Source: JADCCX01 sp051649305
Lineage (GTDB): Bacteria; Pseudomonadota; Alphaproteobacteria; Rhizobiales; Beijerinckiaceae
Direction: 5' to 3'
NCBI GenBank assembly: GCA_051649305.1
Contig: JBOFGV010000110.1
Span: forward strand, 1-64,000
Length of the DNA stretch: 64,000 nucleotides
This document shows positions 19,448 through 28,569 of this stretch, in pieces. Numbering within the stretch: the stretch's first letter is position 1; the number at the start of each line of letters is the position of its first letter. The translations under genes and the position numbers were made by a program. Below the pieces are notes generated by a model, which was not told the origin of the DNA, searched no databases, and saw only the letters and a list, made by a program, of their open reading frames with translations.

Positions 19448-19582
19448 GTGAAGCGGACCTATCAACCCAGCAAACTCGTGCGCAAGCGTCGCCATGGTTT
19501 TCGTTCACGCATGGCAACTGTCGGCGGCATGAAGGTTATTGCTGCACGCCGTGCGCGTGGCCGCAAGCGTCTTTCAGCCTGA
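19448..19582 (+). CDS. rpmH: 50S ribosomal protein L34
   Basis: The 44-codon gene encodes the canonical L34 sequence KRTYQPSKLVRKRRHGFRSR, then MATVGGMKVIAARRARGRKR. L34 is a small basic protein of the large ribosomal subunit. The start is GTG at 19448 with a GGAG site (TCTGGAGAATTCCC) ten bases before it; no ATG is available in the correct frame upstream. rnpA follows after 16 bases, the near-universal bacterial rpmH-rnpA arrangement. Confidence 0.97.
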   Translation: MKRTYQPSKLVRKRRHGFRSRMATVGGMKVIAARRARGRKRLSA

Positions 19583-19598
19583 GAACGGCTTCGCCGTC

Positions 19599-19997
19599 AT
19601 GGAACGGCTGAAGAAGCGACGCGACTTTCTGAATGCTCAAAAGGGCCGGCGTGCCAACTCCGGCCTTTTTTCTGTGCAGGCCATACAGCGTACCGATGAA
19701 GGCACTGCACGGTGCGGATTTACGGTCTCGAAGCGCGTCAGCCTGAAAGCCGTGGTGCGCAACCGCATCAGACGCCGCCTGAAGGAAGCCGTGCGCATCG
19801 GTGATGGCACGCAGGTCAATCAGGCCACAGACTATGTGGTTGTTGCCCGTCTCGATACACTGCATGCACCTTTTTCACGTATCAGGACTGAATTGACCAA
19901 GGCTTTCGCGAAACTTTCGCAAAAACCGGACAACACGTTAGAACGACCAGATACTCCTGCGACCCCAAAGCCCAATCAGAGCCGCGACCATGCTTAA
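19599..19997 (+). CDS. rnpA: Ribonuclease P protein component
   Basis: The 132-residue basic protein contains the RNase P protein signature VVRNRIRRRLKEAVR and starts MERLKKRRDFLNAQKGRR, which aligns with family N-termini. With the catalytic RNA it removes 5' leaders from tRNA precursors. A longer frame reaches back to 19539 but overlaps rpmH, so ATG 19599 is chosen. Its stop overlaps the yidC start by eight bases, indicating coupled translation. The C-terminal tail (DTPATPKPNQSRD) is a Pro-rich extension. Confidence 0.96.
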   Translation: MERLKKRRDFLNAQKGRRANSGLFSVQAIQRTDEGTARCGFTVSKRVSLKAVVRNRIRRRLKEAVRIGDGTQVNQATDYVVVARLDTLHAPFSRIRTELTKAFAKLSQKPDNTLERPDTPATPKPNQSRDHA

Positions 19998-21795
19998 AGA
20001 AGACAACAAGAACCTGATTGCAGCGATTGCGCTGTCGATTCTGGTGATCGTCGGATGGAACTACTTCTACGCCGGTCCGCAAATGGAAAAGCAGCGGCTT
20101 GAAAGACTGGCGCAGCAAACTGCTCCTTCCAGCCTGCCACAGCCCGGGGCTGGCACACCGACCGCCCCCGGCGCGCCTGCGCTTCCTGGTGCGCCTGCCG
20201 CAACACCGGTTCCTCCGGGCGTAGCTGCCCCTGCCTTGACCCGTGAGGCATCGCTGGCAACATCCCCGCGTGTTGCCATTGAAACCGCCCGTCTCAAGGG
20301 ATCGATTGCTCTCAAAGGTGGCCGGATCGACGATCTCTCGCTCTCCACCTACCGCGAGACCATCGAACCATCGAGCCCCAACATCGTGCTCTTCTCGCCG
20401 GTCAATTCCAAGAACCCCTACTATGCCGAATTCGGCTGGGTGGCTGGACAGGGCGTGACAGCAGCTCTGCCTGGTGCTGAAACCGAGTGGACCGCGAGCG
20501 CCACCAAGCTGACAGAAGCTGCACCTGTAACGCTGAGCTGGAACAACGGTCAGGGCCTTGTCTTCAAGCGCCAGATTGCTGTTGACGCCAACTTCATGTT
20601 CACCGTGACGGATTCTGTCGAGAACACCACCGGACAGGCCGTTTCGCTGTTCCCCTACAGCTATCTGCGCCGCCTCGGCACGCCGGAAACAGCGGGCTTC
20701 TACATTCTGCATGAAGGCCTGATTGGTGTGCAGACCGACAAATTGCAGGAAATTGCCTACGCTGATCTCGTGAAAGCCAAGACCCGAGAGTTCAAGGCCA
20801 GCACCGGCGGCTTTATCGGTATCACAGACAAGTACTGGGCGGCCGCCATCGTGCCGGACCAGACCAAGCCGCATGATGGCCGGTTTGTCGCCAGCATGAT
20901 CAACAACATTCAAAGCTACCAGACAGATGTCCTGCTGCCAGCCGAAACCGTGAATGCCGGTGGAAGCGCCAGCGTGACCACGCGCCTCTTTGCCGGAGCC
21001 AAGGAAACCAACCTGATTGACAGCTATCAGAAATCACTTGGCATCAAGCAGTTTGACCTGATGATCGACTGGGGTATGTTCTACTTTATCACCAAGCCGC
21101 TCTTCAAACTGATGGATTACATCTATCACATGTTCGGCAACTTCGGTGTGGCCATCCTCATCGTCACCGTGTTCATCAAGGCCGTCTTCTTCCCGCTGGC
21201 CAACAAGTCCTATGTCTCGATGGCCCGCATGAAAGCCGTGCAGCCCGCGATGGCCGAGATTCAGGTGAAGTACAAGGAAGACCGCGCCAAGCAGCAACAG
21301 GCGCTGATGGAGCTTTACAAGAAGGAAAAGATCAACCCGCTGGCTGGTTGCTGGCCGGTGCTGATCCAGATTCCGGTGTTCTTCGCGCTCTATAAGGTGC
21401 TGTTCGTCACCATCGAAATGCGCCATGCCCCGTTCTTCGGCTGGATCAAGGATCTGGCAGCACCAGACCCAACATCGATCTTCAACCTCTTTGGCCTGCT
21501 GCCCTTCTCGGTGCCGCAGTTCCTGCTGGTGGGTGTCTGGCCGATCATCATGGGCATCACCATGTGGCTGCAGATGAAGATGAACCCGGAGCCAACCGAT
21601 CCGGTGCAGAAGGCGATCTTCGGCTGGATGCCGCTGGTCTTTACCTTCATGCTCGCCTCCTTCCCGGCTGGTCTCGTGATCTACTGGGCCTGGAACAACA
21701 TTCTCTCGGTGTCACAGCAGTATTTCATCATGAAGCGCCAAGGCGTGAAGGTGGAGCTCTGGGACAACATCCGTAGCATGTTCAAGAAGGCCTGA
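19990..21795 (+). CDS. yidC: Membrane protein insertase YidC
   Basis: This 601-residue insertase has an N-terminal membrane anchor (LIAAIALSILVIVGWNYFY), a Pro/Ala-rich linker (about 48-80), a large periplasmic domain and the conserved C-terminal bundle with YHMFGNFGVAILIVTVFIK, NPLAGCWPVLIQIPVFFALY and a final QQYFIMKRQG. It inserts and folds inner-membrane proteins alone or with SecYEG. The gene overlaps rnpA by eight bases. The GTPase gene engB, which often follows yidC in this order, is replaced here by a dispersed repeat and an ABC transporter operon. Confidence 0.97.
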   Translation: MLKEDNKNLIAAIALSILVIVGWNYFYAGPQMEKQRLERLAQQTAPSSLPQPGAGTPTAPGAPALPGAPAATPVPPGVAAPALTREASLATSPRVAIETARLKGSIALKGGRIDDLSLSTYRETIEPSSPNIVLFSPVNSKNPYYAEFGWVAGQGVTAALPGAETEWTASATKLTEAAPVTLSWNNGQGLVFKRQIAVDANFMFTVTDSVENTTGQAVSLFPYSYLRRLGTPETAGFYILHEGLIGVQTDKLQEIAYADLVKAKTREFKASTGGFIGITDKYWAAAIVPDQTKPHDGRFVASMINNIQSYQTDVLLPAETVNAGGSASVTTRLFAGAKETNLIDSYQKSLGIKQFDLMIDWGMFYFITKPLFKLMDYIYHMFGNFGVAILIVTVFIKAVFFPLANKSYVSMARMKAVQPAMAEIQVKYKEDRAKQQQALMELYKKEKINPLAGCWPVLIQIPVFFALYKVLFVTIEMRHAPFFGWIKDLAAPDPTSIFNLFGLLPFSVPQFLLVGVWPIIMGITMWLQMKMNPEPTDPVQKAIFGWMPLVFTFMLASFPAGLVIYWAWNNILSVSQQYFIMKRQGVKVELWDNIRSMFKKA

Positions 21796-21804
21796 TTGGT
21801 CACT

Positions 21805-21916
21805 GTCATCCCCGGCGAGCGAAGCGAGGGAAGGGGATCCATACTTCGCTGGCGTTGCTAACCTTGGAAAGGGTGGATTCCCTTCCCAAAAGCCTTCGGC
21901 TTTCGCCGGGAATGAC
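21805..21916. repeat. Dispersed intergenic palindromic repeat
   Basis: A 112-base element between yidC and the ABC ATPase gene. Its ends, GTCATCCCCGGCGA on the left and TCGCCGGGAATGAC on the right, are near-perfect inverted copies, and an internal GGAAGGGGATCCA matches TGGATTCCCTTCC in reverse. Elements of this kind are common non-autonomous repeats in alphaproteobacterial intergenic DNA. It can fold into a long hairpin and may act as the yidC transcript end. The rest of the 277-base gap shows no gene. Confidence 0.72.
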
Positions 21917-22072
21917 AAACCGCAGGTTTGATTGCCAATAAAGCCCCACCCCCTTTCTGGCACGCACATTGCTGCATTCTTTGCCTGTGGTTTTGTCACA
22001 ACACGGCTTCCCGTCGGCGCAAACCATGGCATAGTGTGTGGCAGACAAGGGCAGACAGTATGGTGGGTTTCC

Positions 22073-22858
22073 ATGAGTGGTGATGTGGTCATCGATATCA
22101 ATGACCTCTCCCTCACTTTTCAGACAGATGACGGTCCGGTCTACGCGCTTTCAAATGCCGATCTTGTTGTGCGTGCAGGTGAGTTCATCTCCTTCATTGG
22201 GCCATCGGGCTGCGGCAAGACCACGCTTTTGCGCGTGATCGCAGATCTGGAAAAACCCACCTCCGGCAGCATCAAGGTCAACGGTCTGACGCCAGAGCAA
22301 GCGCGTTTGCAGCGCCAGTATGGCTATGTCTTCCAGGCTCCGGCTCTTTACCCATGGCGCACGATCGAGAAGAACGTGATGCTGCCGTTGGAGGTCTTTG
22401 GGCTGTCAGCAGATGAGCGGAAAGAACGCGCCGCGCGTTACCTTGCTCTCGTCAACCTCACCGGCTTTGAAAAGAAATACCCATGGCAACTTTCAGGCGG
22501 CATGCAGCAGCGCGTTTCCATCGCGCGCGCATTGTCGTTTGATCCACAATTGCTGTTGATGGACGAGCCCTTTGGCGCGCTCGATGAGATTGTACGCGAC
22601 AAGCTTAACGAGCAGTTGCTGCAACTCTGGGCGCAGACGAAAAAGACCGTGATTTTCGTCACGCATTCCATTCCCGAAGCGGTGTTTCTCTCTACCCGCA
22701 TCGTGGTGATGTCACCGCGCCCCGGTCGCATTATCGATATCATCAACTGTGATCTCGGCGATAACCGCACATTGGATATCCGCGAGTCGCCAGAGTTCCT
22801 GAAGATTGCCCACCGTGTGCGTGAGGGGCTTCGGGCTGGACACAGCTATGAGGATTGA
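22073..22858 (+). CDS. ABC transporter ATPase, nitrate/taurine/pyrimidine (NMT1/THI5) type
   Basis: A 261-residue ATPase with Walker A GPSGCGKTT, Q-loop VFQAPALYPWRTIEKNV, signature LSGGMQQR, Walker B LLLMDEPFGALDE and the switch histidine in FVTHSIPEA. The SsuB/TauB-like pattern and the two permeases plus THI5-like binding protein downstream place it in importers of taurine, nitrate, thiamine-precursor or pyrimidine compounds. The ATG at 22073 matches the family N-terminus; the frame is open further upstream into the repeat, which I discount. A 168-base gap containing a repeat separates it from the first permease. Confidence 0.9.
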   Translation: MSGDVVIDINDLSLTFQTDDGPVYALSNADLVVRAGEFISFIGPSGCGKTTLLRVIADLEKPTSGSIKVNGLTPEQARLQRQYGYVFQAPALYPWRTIEKNVMLPLEVFGLSADERKERAARYLALVNLTGFEKKYPWQLSGGMQQRVSIARALSFDPQLLLMDEPFGALDEIVRDKLNEQLLQLWAQTKKTVIFVTHSIPEAVFLSTRIVVMSPRPGRIIDIINCDLGDNRTLDIRESPEFLKIAHRVREGLRAGHSYED

Positions 22859-22873
22859 GGGCACGAAATCACT

Positions 22874-23013
22874 CCCTCTCCCCGCAAGCGGGGAGAGGGC
22901 AAGGCACAACGAGCCAGTGAGGGGCTTGGTGATTAGCCACTATGCCCGGCGAAAACACACCCAGCCCCTCATCCGGCGCTGCGCGCCACCTTCTCCCCGC
23001 ACGCGGGGAGAAG
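22874..23013. repeat. REP-like paired hairpins inside the transporter operon
   Basis: Two strong hairpins face each other: CCCTCTCCCCGC-AA-GCGGGGAGAGGG at 22874-22899 and CTTCTCCCCGC-AC-GCGGGGAGAAG at 22990-23013, with GTGAGGGGCT and AGCCCCTCAT between them also complementary. This is the layout of a repetitive extragenic palindrome. It fills the gap between the ATPase and permease genes, where it could stabilise or attenuate the mRNA. Confidence 0.75.
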
Positions 23014-23026
23014 AAGGGTCAGCGCC

Positions 23027-23920
23027 ATGAGCACACTCCGCAAGCCCGGCTCCACCCTCCCTGTCTTCGTCATCACGGCCATCATTCTCGCCGTCTGGTA
23101 TCTCGCCTGTCTGCCGATGAACGCCGTTCTGCCACAGCTTGCCGATGTGAAGGGCCTTGCTAACCGCTATGCGATCGCATGGTCGCTGGAGCGGCCGGTG
23201 TTGCCAGCACCGCATCAGGTGCTAGTTGATCTCTATAATTCCACCATCGGCACAAGGCTCTTCCGCCAGACTGCCGATGGCATGGTGCTGAACCCGCGCA
23301 ATCTGCTGTTCCACATGTACGTGACGCTGTCCGCCACCTTGCTGGGCTTTGCCATGGGTGTGGCACTTGGCGTGGGGCTTGCCATCGCGATAGTGCACAG
23401 CAAGGTGCTGCAAAAAAGCCTGATGCCCTGGATCATCGCCTCGCAAACTATTCCGATTCTTGCCATTGCCCCCATCATCATCGTTGTGCTGGGTTCCATG
23501 GGCATCACGGGCCTGCTGCCGAAATCCATCATCTCGATGTATCTCTGCTTCTTCCCCATCGCTATCGGCATGGTCAAGGGCTTCACCTCGCCGGATACCA
23601 TGCAGCTTGACCTCATGCGCACCTACAATGCCAGCCGGTCTGAAACCTTCACGAAGCTGCGCTGGCCCGCCGCAATGCCATACCTTTTCGCGGGCCTGAA
23701 AGTCGCGATCACCATCAGCCTTGTGGGCGCTATCGTGGGCGAGTTGCCAACCGGCGCACAGGCAGGAATCGGCGCGCGATTGCTGTCCGGCAGTTACTAC
23801 GGCCAGACGGTGCAGATTTGGTCAGCACTGGTGGCGGCGGCTCTCATGGCCTCGGCGCTGATCCTTGCTGTATCTGGCTTCGAACGCCTGACAAACAGGG
23901 CGATGGGGGCGCGGGCATGA
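23027..23920 (+). CDS. ABC transporter permease (first)
   Basis: A 297-residue inner-membrane protein with about six hydrophobic segments and the binding-protein-dependent transport signature (EAA loop) in MRTYNASRSETFTKLRWPAAMPYLFAGLK. An N-terminal helix is followed by a long extracytoplasmic loop (PQLADVKGLANRYAIAWSLE), a feature of permeases in the pyrimidine/riboflavin-precursor THI5-type systems. It overlaps the second permease by four bases. Both permeases presumably form a heterodimeric channel energised by the ATPase upstream. Confidence 0.88.
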   Translation: MSTLRKPGSTLPVFVITAIILAVWYLACLPMNAVLPQLADVKGLANRYAIAWSLERPVLPAPHQVLVDLYNSTIGTRLFRQTADGMVLNPRNLLFHMYVTLSATLLGFAMGVALGVGLAIAIVHSKVLQKSLMPWIIASQTIPILAIAPIIIVVLGSMGITGLLPKSIISMYLCFFPIAIGMVKGFTSPDTMQLDLMRTYNASRSETFTKLRWPAAMPYLFAGLKVAITISLVGAIVGELPTGAQAGIGARLLSGSYYGQTVQIWSALVAAALMASALILAVSGFERLTNRAMGARA

Positions 23921-24900
23921 GCGCGACTTTCCACAAAATGACACGCGTGACCAATGTCGTCATGGATGTAACCATGAGTTCAGCGCTGGCTGTCTTTGCC
24001 CTGGCGATGGTCGCCAATATATCGGCACTGGCGCGGTGGCCGTCGTTATTGCTGGCGCTGATCCTCATCGTCTGGATTGGACTATGGGTGTTCAACCACA
24101 AGGTTGCCGGCTTGCCCTACCGCAGCGCGGCTGCGCGCAGATTCCGGGATATCTTTGTGCCTTTCATCTTTGGCGCAACCCTCATCTGGCTTTGGGAGGT
24201 TGTTTGCCGGGGCTTCAATGTGCCTATGGTGCTGATGCCAGCACCTTCACAAATCATGGCGAGAATTTTCACCTCCCTCCCCACCCTCGGTGCAGACTTC
24301 GTGCAAACCGTCATCCGCGCCGTTATCCCCGGCTGGATCATGGGCTGTCTGGCGGGTTTTGGTGTGGCGCTCTTGTGTGATCGGTTTGATTTCCTGCGGC
24401 GCGGGTTGCTGCCAATCGGCAATTTCGTCTCGGCCCTGCCAGTCATCGGCATCGCGCCCATTCTGGTCATGTGGTTTGGCTTTGACTGGCAGTCCAAGGC
24501 CGCCGTGGTGGTGGTGATGACCTTCTTCCCCATGCTGGTGAACACCGTGGCGGGCCTTGGCTCAGCCGGACAACTGGAGCGCGACCTGATGCGCAGCTAT
24601 GGGGCCAGCTGGTTCCAGACACTGGTGCAGCTGCGCCTGCCCGCCGCCATGCCGTTCATTTTCAATGCGCTCAAAATCAATGCAACCCTCGCGATGATCG
24701 GCGCTATTGTTGCTGAATTTTTCGGCACACCGGTCGTTGGCATGGGTTTCCGCATCTCGACAGAAGTAGGCCGCATGGCGCTCGATATGGTCTGGGCAAC
24801 AATAGCAGTTGCAGCCATCGCCGGTTCGTCCTTTTATGGGCTTCTGGTGCTGGCGGAGCGGATGGTGACATTCTGGCATCCGTCAACAAGGGGGAGGTAG
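23917..24900 (+). CDS. ABC transporter permease (second)
   Basis: Starting at the ATGA overlap with the first permease, this product has 327 residues and seven or so membrane segments. The EAA-loop stretch is MRSYGASWFQTLVQLRLPAA, closely parallel to that of its partner, which supports a paired heterodimer. The frame is open upstream to 23818 but that start lies within the neighbouring gene. The LysE-type exporter gene follows after seven bases. Confidence 0.88.
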   Translation: MSATFHKMTRVTNVVMDVTMSSALAVFALAMVANISALARWPSLLLALILIVWIGLWVFNHKVAGLPYRSAAARRFRDIFVPFIFGATLIWLWEVVCRGFNVPMVLMPAPSQIMARIFTSLPTLGADFVQTVIRAVIPGWIMGCLAGFGVALLCDRFDFLRRGLLPIGNFVSALPVIGIAPILVMWFGFDWQSKAAVVVVMTFFPMLVNTVAGLGSAGQLERDLMRSYGASWFQTLVQLRLPAAMPFIFNALKINATLAMIGAIVAEFFGTPVVGMGFRISTEVGRMALDMVWATIAVAAIAGSSFYGLLVLAERMVTFWHPSTRGR

Positions 24901-24907
24901 AAGATAA

Positions 24908-25531
24908 ATGGACATGTTTTTCTCCGCTATCCTTGCTGGCATGGTCTATGTGCTTATTCCCGGCCCTGCCACCCTTGCTGTCCTTGGGCTGTCATCCACC
25001 AAAGGACGTTTTGCAGCGGCGCAATTTCTGGGGGCGCATCTTGTCGGAGATATCTTGTGGTCTCTTCTGGCTTTTCTAGCCATCATTGGCGTCTCAAGCC
25101 TTGGGCCAGAACTATTTCAAGTCCTCGGCATGCTTTGCGGCGCTTACCTCATCTGGCTTGGATGGAAGGCTCTGAACACAAAAACCAACAACCCAGCACC
25201 GATCGTCACTGACCCTGTGCGGGCTGGATTGCTTTTTGGATTAACCAATCCAAAGGCCTATCCATTTGCCGTAGCAATGTTCACGGCTCTTCTTGGCACA
25301 TCAGGGACTGAACTGAGCTGGAACACTGCGCCGGTTCTTCTGGCTGGCTGCACCATCGGTTTTCTTTTGGCTGATACCATTGTTGTTTTCTGGACAGGCA
25401 TGAACCCCATTCGGCGGCTTTTTGCCAAGCGTGCAGGGCTGATCACGCGATTGACCGGCTTCCTGTTCATTGCCTTCGGCACAAAATCAATCTTTGATGC
25501 AACAGCTTCGCTGCGGGCCAAAAGCCAGTAG
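24908..25531 (+). CDS. LysE/RhtB family exporter
   Basis: The 207-residue membrane protein has the LysE opening (LAGMVYVLIPGPATLAVLG, with the conserved PGP) and roughly six hydrophobic segments, ending GFLFIAFGTKSIFDA. Members export amino acids or related small molecules. Its position between the second permease and the binding-protein gene, in the same direction with a seven-base gap upstream, suggests it exports a by-product of the imported compound, perhaps a beta-amino acid; that link is an inference from context only. Confidence 0.85.
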   Translation: MDMFFSAILAGMVYVLIPGPATLAVLGLSSTKGRFAAAQFLGAHLVGDILWSLLAFLAIIGVSSLGPELFQVLGMLCGAYLIWLGWKALNTKTNNPAPIVTDPVRAGLLFGLTNPKAYPFAVAMFTALLGTSGTELSWNTAPVLLAGCTIGFLLADTIVVFWTGMNPIRRLFAKRAGLITRLTGFLFIAFGTKSIFDATASLRAKSQ

Positions 25532-25581
25532 ATTTCAATTCGTGGAGTGCCGCATAGTGCGGTTTGAAAGAGGAGAGAGCG

Positions 25582-26574
25582 ATGAAACTGAAACCACTCG
25601 TTTTGGGCGCAGCAATGGTGCTGGGCTCACTTTTGCCGGTAGCGGCACAGGACAAGGTGACGCTTCAGTTGAAGTGGGTCACGCAGGCACAGTTTGCTGG
25701 CTATTACGTCGCCAAAGACAAGGGCTTCTTCAAAGCGGAAGGCCTTGATGTCACCATCAAGCCGGGCGGACCTGATATCGCTCCCCCACAAGTCATTGCA
25801 GGCGGTGGCGCTGATGTGATTATCGAATGGATGCCAGCCGCTCTCGCTGCCCGCGAGAAGGGCGTACCGCTCGTCAACATCGCCCAGCCCTTCAAGCGTT
25901 CCGGCATGATGCTCACCTGCCGCAAGGATGCGGGCGTGGCCACACCGGCTGACTTCAAGGACAAGACACTGGGTGTCTGGTTCTTCGGCAACGAGTATCC
26001 CTTCATGGCATGGATGGCGAAACTTGGTCTCAAGACTGATGGTTCCGCCGGTGGCGTGAAGGTCATCAAGCAGGGCTTCAACGTGGACCCCATCATCCAG
26101 AAGCAGGCCGCCTGCGTCTCGACCATGACCTACAACGAGTATTGGCAGGTGATTGACGCTGGCCTGAAGCCGGATGATCTCGCTGTGTTCAACTACACGG
26201 ATCAGGGCGTATCCACCATGGAAGACGGCCTCTATGCGCTGGAAAGCAAACTGGCTGATCCTGCCTTTGCCGCGCGCATGGCAAAGTTTGTCCGTGCCTC
26301 GATGAAGGGCTGGGAATACGCCCGTGCCAACGCTGATGAAGCCGCCAAGATCGTGCTCGATAACGATGCTTCGGGCGCACAGAAGGAAGCCCACCAGAAG
26401 CGTATGATGGGCGAGATCAACAAGCTGACAGCTGGCTCCAACGGCAAGCTGGACCCGGCTGATTTCGAGCGCACAGTCACCACCCTGATGGGTGCTGGCG
26501 GCGAAGCGCCCGTGATCTCGAAGAAGCCTGTGGGTGCCTGGACCCATGCGGTGATTGATGCTGCGTTGAAGTAA
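25582..26574 (+). CDS. ABC transporter substrate-binding protein, NMT1/THI5-like
   Basis: A 330-residue periplasmic protein with a signal peptide (LVLGAAMVLGSLLPVAAQ) and the THI5/NMT1 opening VTLQLKWVTQAQFAGYYVAKD. This family binds pyrimidine- or thiamine-precursor-like solutes and also riboflavin precursors. With dihydropyrimidinase and ureidopropionase-type genes just downstream, a pyrimidine or hydantoin ligand is likely. The ATG at 25582 is preceded by GAGGAGAGAGCG, a strong ribosome site, and gives a normal signal peptide. Confidence 0.9.
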   Translation: MKLKPLVLGAAMVLGSLLPVAAQDKVTLQLKWVTQAQFAGYYVAKDKGFFKAEGLDVTIKPGGPDIAPPQVIAGGGADVIIEWMPAALAAREKGVPLVNIAQPFKRSGMMLTCRKDAGVATPADFKDKTLGVWFFGNEYPFMAWMAKLGLKTDGSAGGVKVIKQGFNVDPIIQKQAACVSTMTYNEYWQVIDAGLKPDDLAVFNYTDQGVSTMEDGLYALESKLADPAFAARMAKFVRASMKGWEYARANADEAAKIVLDNDASGAQKEAHQKRMMGEINKLTAGSNGKLDPADFERTVTTLMGAGGEAPVISKKPVGAWTHAVIDAALK

Positions 26575-26588
26575 GCAGTGCAGTGTCT

Positions 26589-26720
26589 CCTTCTCCCCTT
26601 GCGGGAGAAGGTGGCATGCGAAGCATGACGGATGAGGGGTTCGGAGAATCTAACGCCAAGCTACCCCTCACCCGACCTTCGCTGACGCGAAGCCCACCCT
26701 CTCCCGCAGGGGGAGAGGGA
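26589..26720. repeat. REP-like paired hairpins between binding-protein and hydrolase genes
   Basis: CCTTCTCCC and GGGAGAAGG (26589-26611) form one hairpin and CCCTCTCCC with GGGAGAGGG (about 26697-26719) the other; GGATGAGGGG and CCCCTCACCC between them are also complementary. It belongs to the same family as the element at 22874-23013 and again occupies a gap inside the operon. Confidence 0.72.
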
Positions 26721-26739
26721 AGAAAACTGCGAGGAACTA

Positions 26740-28203
26740 ATGACCAAACCCATCCTCATCCGTGGTGGCACTGTCATCAACCACGATCACTCAGCCCGCG
26801 CTGATGTGCTAATTGACGGCGGCAAAATCATTGCCGTTGGCGAGAACCTTGCCCGCAGTGCCGGAGCCGAGGTTATTGATGCCGGTGGCTGCGATATCAT
26901 GCCTGGCGGCATTGATCCGCACACCCATATGGAACTGATGTTCATGGGCACGGTGTCAGCCGATGATTTTGAATGGGGCACCAAGGCTGCGCTTTCGGGC
27001 GGCACAACGATGATCGTGGATTTCTGCATTCCGGCCCCCGGCGCATCCATGCTGGCCGCCTACAAGGACTGGCGGGCAAAAGCCACCAAGTCAGCCGCTG
27101 ACTACAGCTTCCACATGGCGGTCACATCCTGGTCGAAACAGGTTTTCGACGAGATGGAAACCCTGGTAAAAACCTGCGGCATCAACAGCTTCAAGCACTT
27201 CATGGCCTACAAGGGCGCTTTGATGGTGAATGATGACGAGCTCTACAATTCCTTCTCGCGCTGTGCTGCCCTTGGTGCCCTCCCTATGGTGCATGCCGAG
27301 AACGGCGATGTGGTGTTTCGCCTGCAGGAGCAGTTGATGGCAAAAGGTGCCACCGGCCCTGAAAACCACGCTTATTCCCGCCCGCCGGAAGTGGAGGGTG
27401 AAGCTACCAACCGCGCCATCATGATTGCCGACATGGCGGGTTGCCCGCTTTATGTGGTGCACACCTCCTGCCGGGATTCGCATGAGGCCATTGCCCGCGC
27501 CCGTGCTGCCGGCAAGCGTGTCTACGGCGAACCGCTGATCCAGCATCTCGTGCTTGATGAAGACGAGTATCGCAACAAGGACTGGGATTATGCCGCGCGC
27601 CGCGTGATGTCGCCGCCTTTCCGCCCGAAGAAACATCAAGATTCACTCTGGGCCGGTTTGCAGGCAGGCTCCCTGCAGGTGGTGGCCACGGACCATTGCT
27701 CGTTCACGACAGAACAGAAGCGCTCTGGCCTGAACGATTTCCGCCTCATCCCCAACGGCACAGGCGGGCTTGAAGACCGCATGCCAGTGCTGTGGACATC
27801 GGGCGTCAACACCGGACGGCTCACCAAGGAAGAGTTTGTGGCGGTCACCTCCACCAACATCGCGCGCATCCTCAACATCTTCCCCCGCAAGGGTGCAGTT
27901 GTAGCTGGAGCCGACGCCGATATCGTGATCTGGGATCCAAAGGCCAGCAAGAAAATCACGGCAAAAAAGCAGGTCAGCCGCATCGACTATAACGTGTTTG
28001 AAGGCTTCAAGTGCACTGGCGCACCGTGGATCACGATCAGTGGCGGGCGCATCGCCTGGAAAGACGGTGATCTGCGTGCAGCTGCTGGCGATGGCCGGTT
28101 TGTTGAACGGCCAGCCTTCCCGGCTGTCCACACCGCCAATGCGACTTGGAAAGAGCTTTCAGCACCCAAGCCTGTGCAACGGACAATGGATTTCGTGCCT
28201 TGA
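26740..28203 (+). CDS. hydA: Dihydropyrimidinase (D-hydantoinase)
   Basis: The 487-residue amidohydrolase has the metal-binding GGIDPHTHME near residue 60, the carbamylated lysine region INSFKHFMAYKG near residue 155, histidines in MVHAEN and VVHTSC, and VVATDHCSF with the catalytic aspartate. It opens the ring of dihydrouracil, dihydrothymine or 5-substituted hydantoins to N-carbamoyl amino acids. The gene follows the importer and precedes, after the toxin-antitoxin insertion, an N-carbamoyl amidohydrolase, giving two consecutive steps of reductive pyrimidine breakdown. Dihydropyrimidine dehydrogenase is not in the window. Confidence 0.94.
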   Translation: MTKPILIRGGTVINHDHSARADVLIDGGKIIAVGENLARSAGAEVIDAGGCDIMPGGIDPHTHMELMFMGTVSADDFEWGTKAALSGGTTMIVDFCIPAPGASMLAAYKDWRAKATKSAADYSFHMAVTSWSKQVFDEMETLVKTCGINSFKHFMAYKGALMVNDDELYNSFSRCAALGALPMVHAENGDVVFRLQEQLMAKGATGPENHAYSRPPEVEGEATNRAIMIADMAGCPLYVVHTSCRDSHEAIARARAAGKRVYGEPLIQHLVLDEDEYRNKDWDYAARRVMSPPFRPKKHQDSLWAGLQAGSLQVVATDHCSFTTEQKRSGLNDFRLIPNGTGGLEDRMPVLWTSGVNTGRLTKEEFVAVTSTNIARILNIFPRKGAVVAGADADIVIWDPKASKKITAKKQVSRIDYNVFEGFKCTGAPWITISGGRIAWKDGDLRAAAGDGRFVERPAFPAVHTANATWKELSAPKPVQRTMDFVP

Positions 28204-28209
28204 GCCTGA

Positions 28210-28569
28210 TCAGGCGGCGCGCTTCAAGGGTTCGATCTTCAGAAGATCGTCGCCAACAGCCTCTTTGGCAATCAACATTTCGTAGCGCTTCTGAAGATTT
28301 AGCCAGAAATCTGGGCTCATCGCAAAAAAGCGGGCCAGCCTGAGAGCTGTATCAGCCGAAATGCCCAGTTCGCCGCGCACGATCCTCTCAATGCGGGTTC
28401 GTGGCACACGGCAGGCCTTGGCCACCTGCCCTGCCGACAATCCAAGCGGTTCCATGAACTCCTCTTCCAGTATTTCCCCCGGATGAACGGGTGAAAATTT
28501 TCCGATGATCTCGACACCATCCTCAATGATGGGTGGATCATATTCAGTGATAATCCGTGATCTCGACAT
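28210..28569 (-). CDS. higA: HigA-type antitoxin (XRE-family helix-turn-helix)
   Basis: The 119-residue protein has the HigA hallmark HPGEILEEEFMEPLGLSAGQ, a helix-turn-helix (VAKACRVPRTRIERIVRGE) and the tail TALRLARFFAMSPDFWLNLQ. HigA neutralises the HigB mRNA interferase and represses the shared promoter. Several in-frame ATGs exist; that at 28569 is chosen because GGAG lies six bases upstream and it overlaps the toxin gene by only 26 bases. Toxin-first order is the normal higBA arrangement. It converges with hydA, six bases from its stop. Confidence 0.9.
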   Translation of the reverse strand: MSRSRIITEYDPPIIEDGVEIIGKFSPVHPGEILEEEFMEPLGLSAGQVAKACRVPRTRIERIVRGELGISADTALRLARFFAMSPDFWLNLQKRYEMLIAKEAVGDDLLKIEPLKRAA

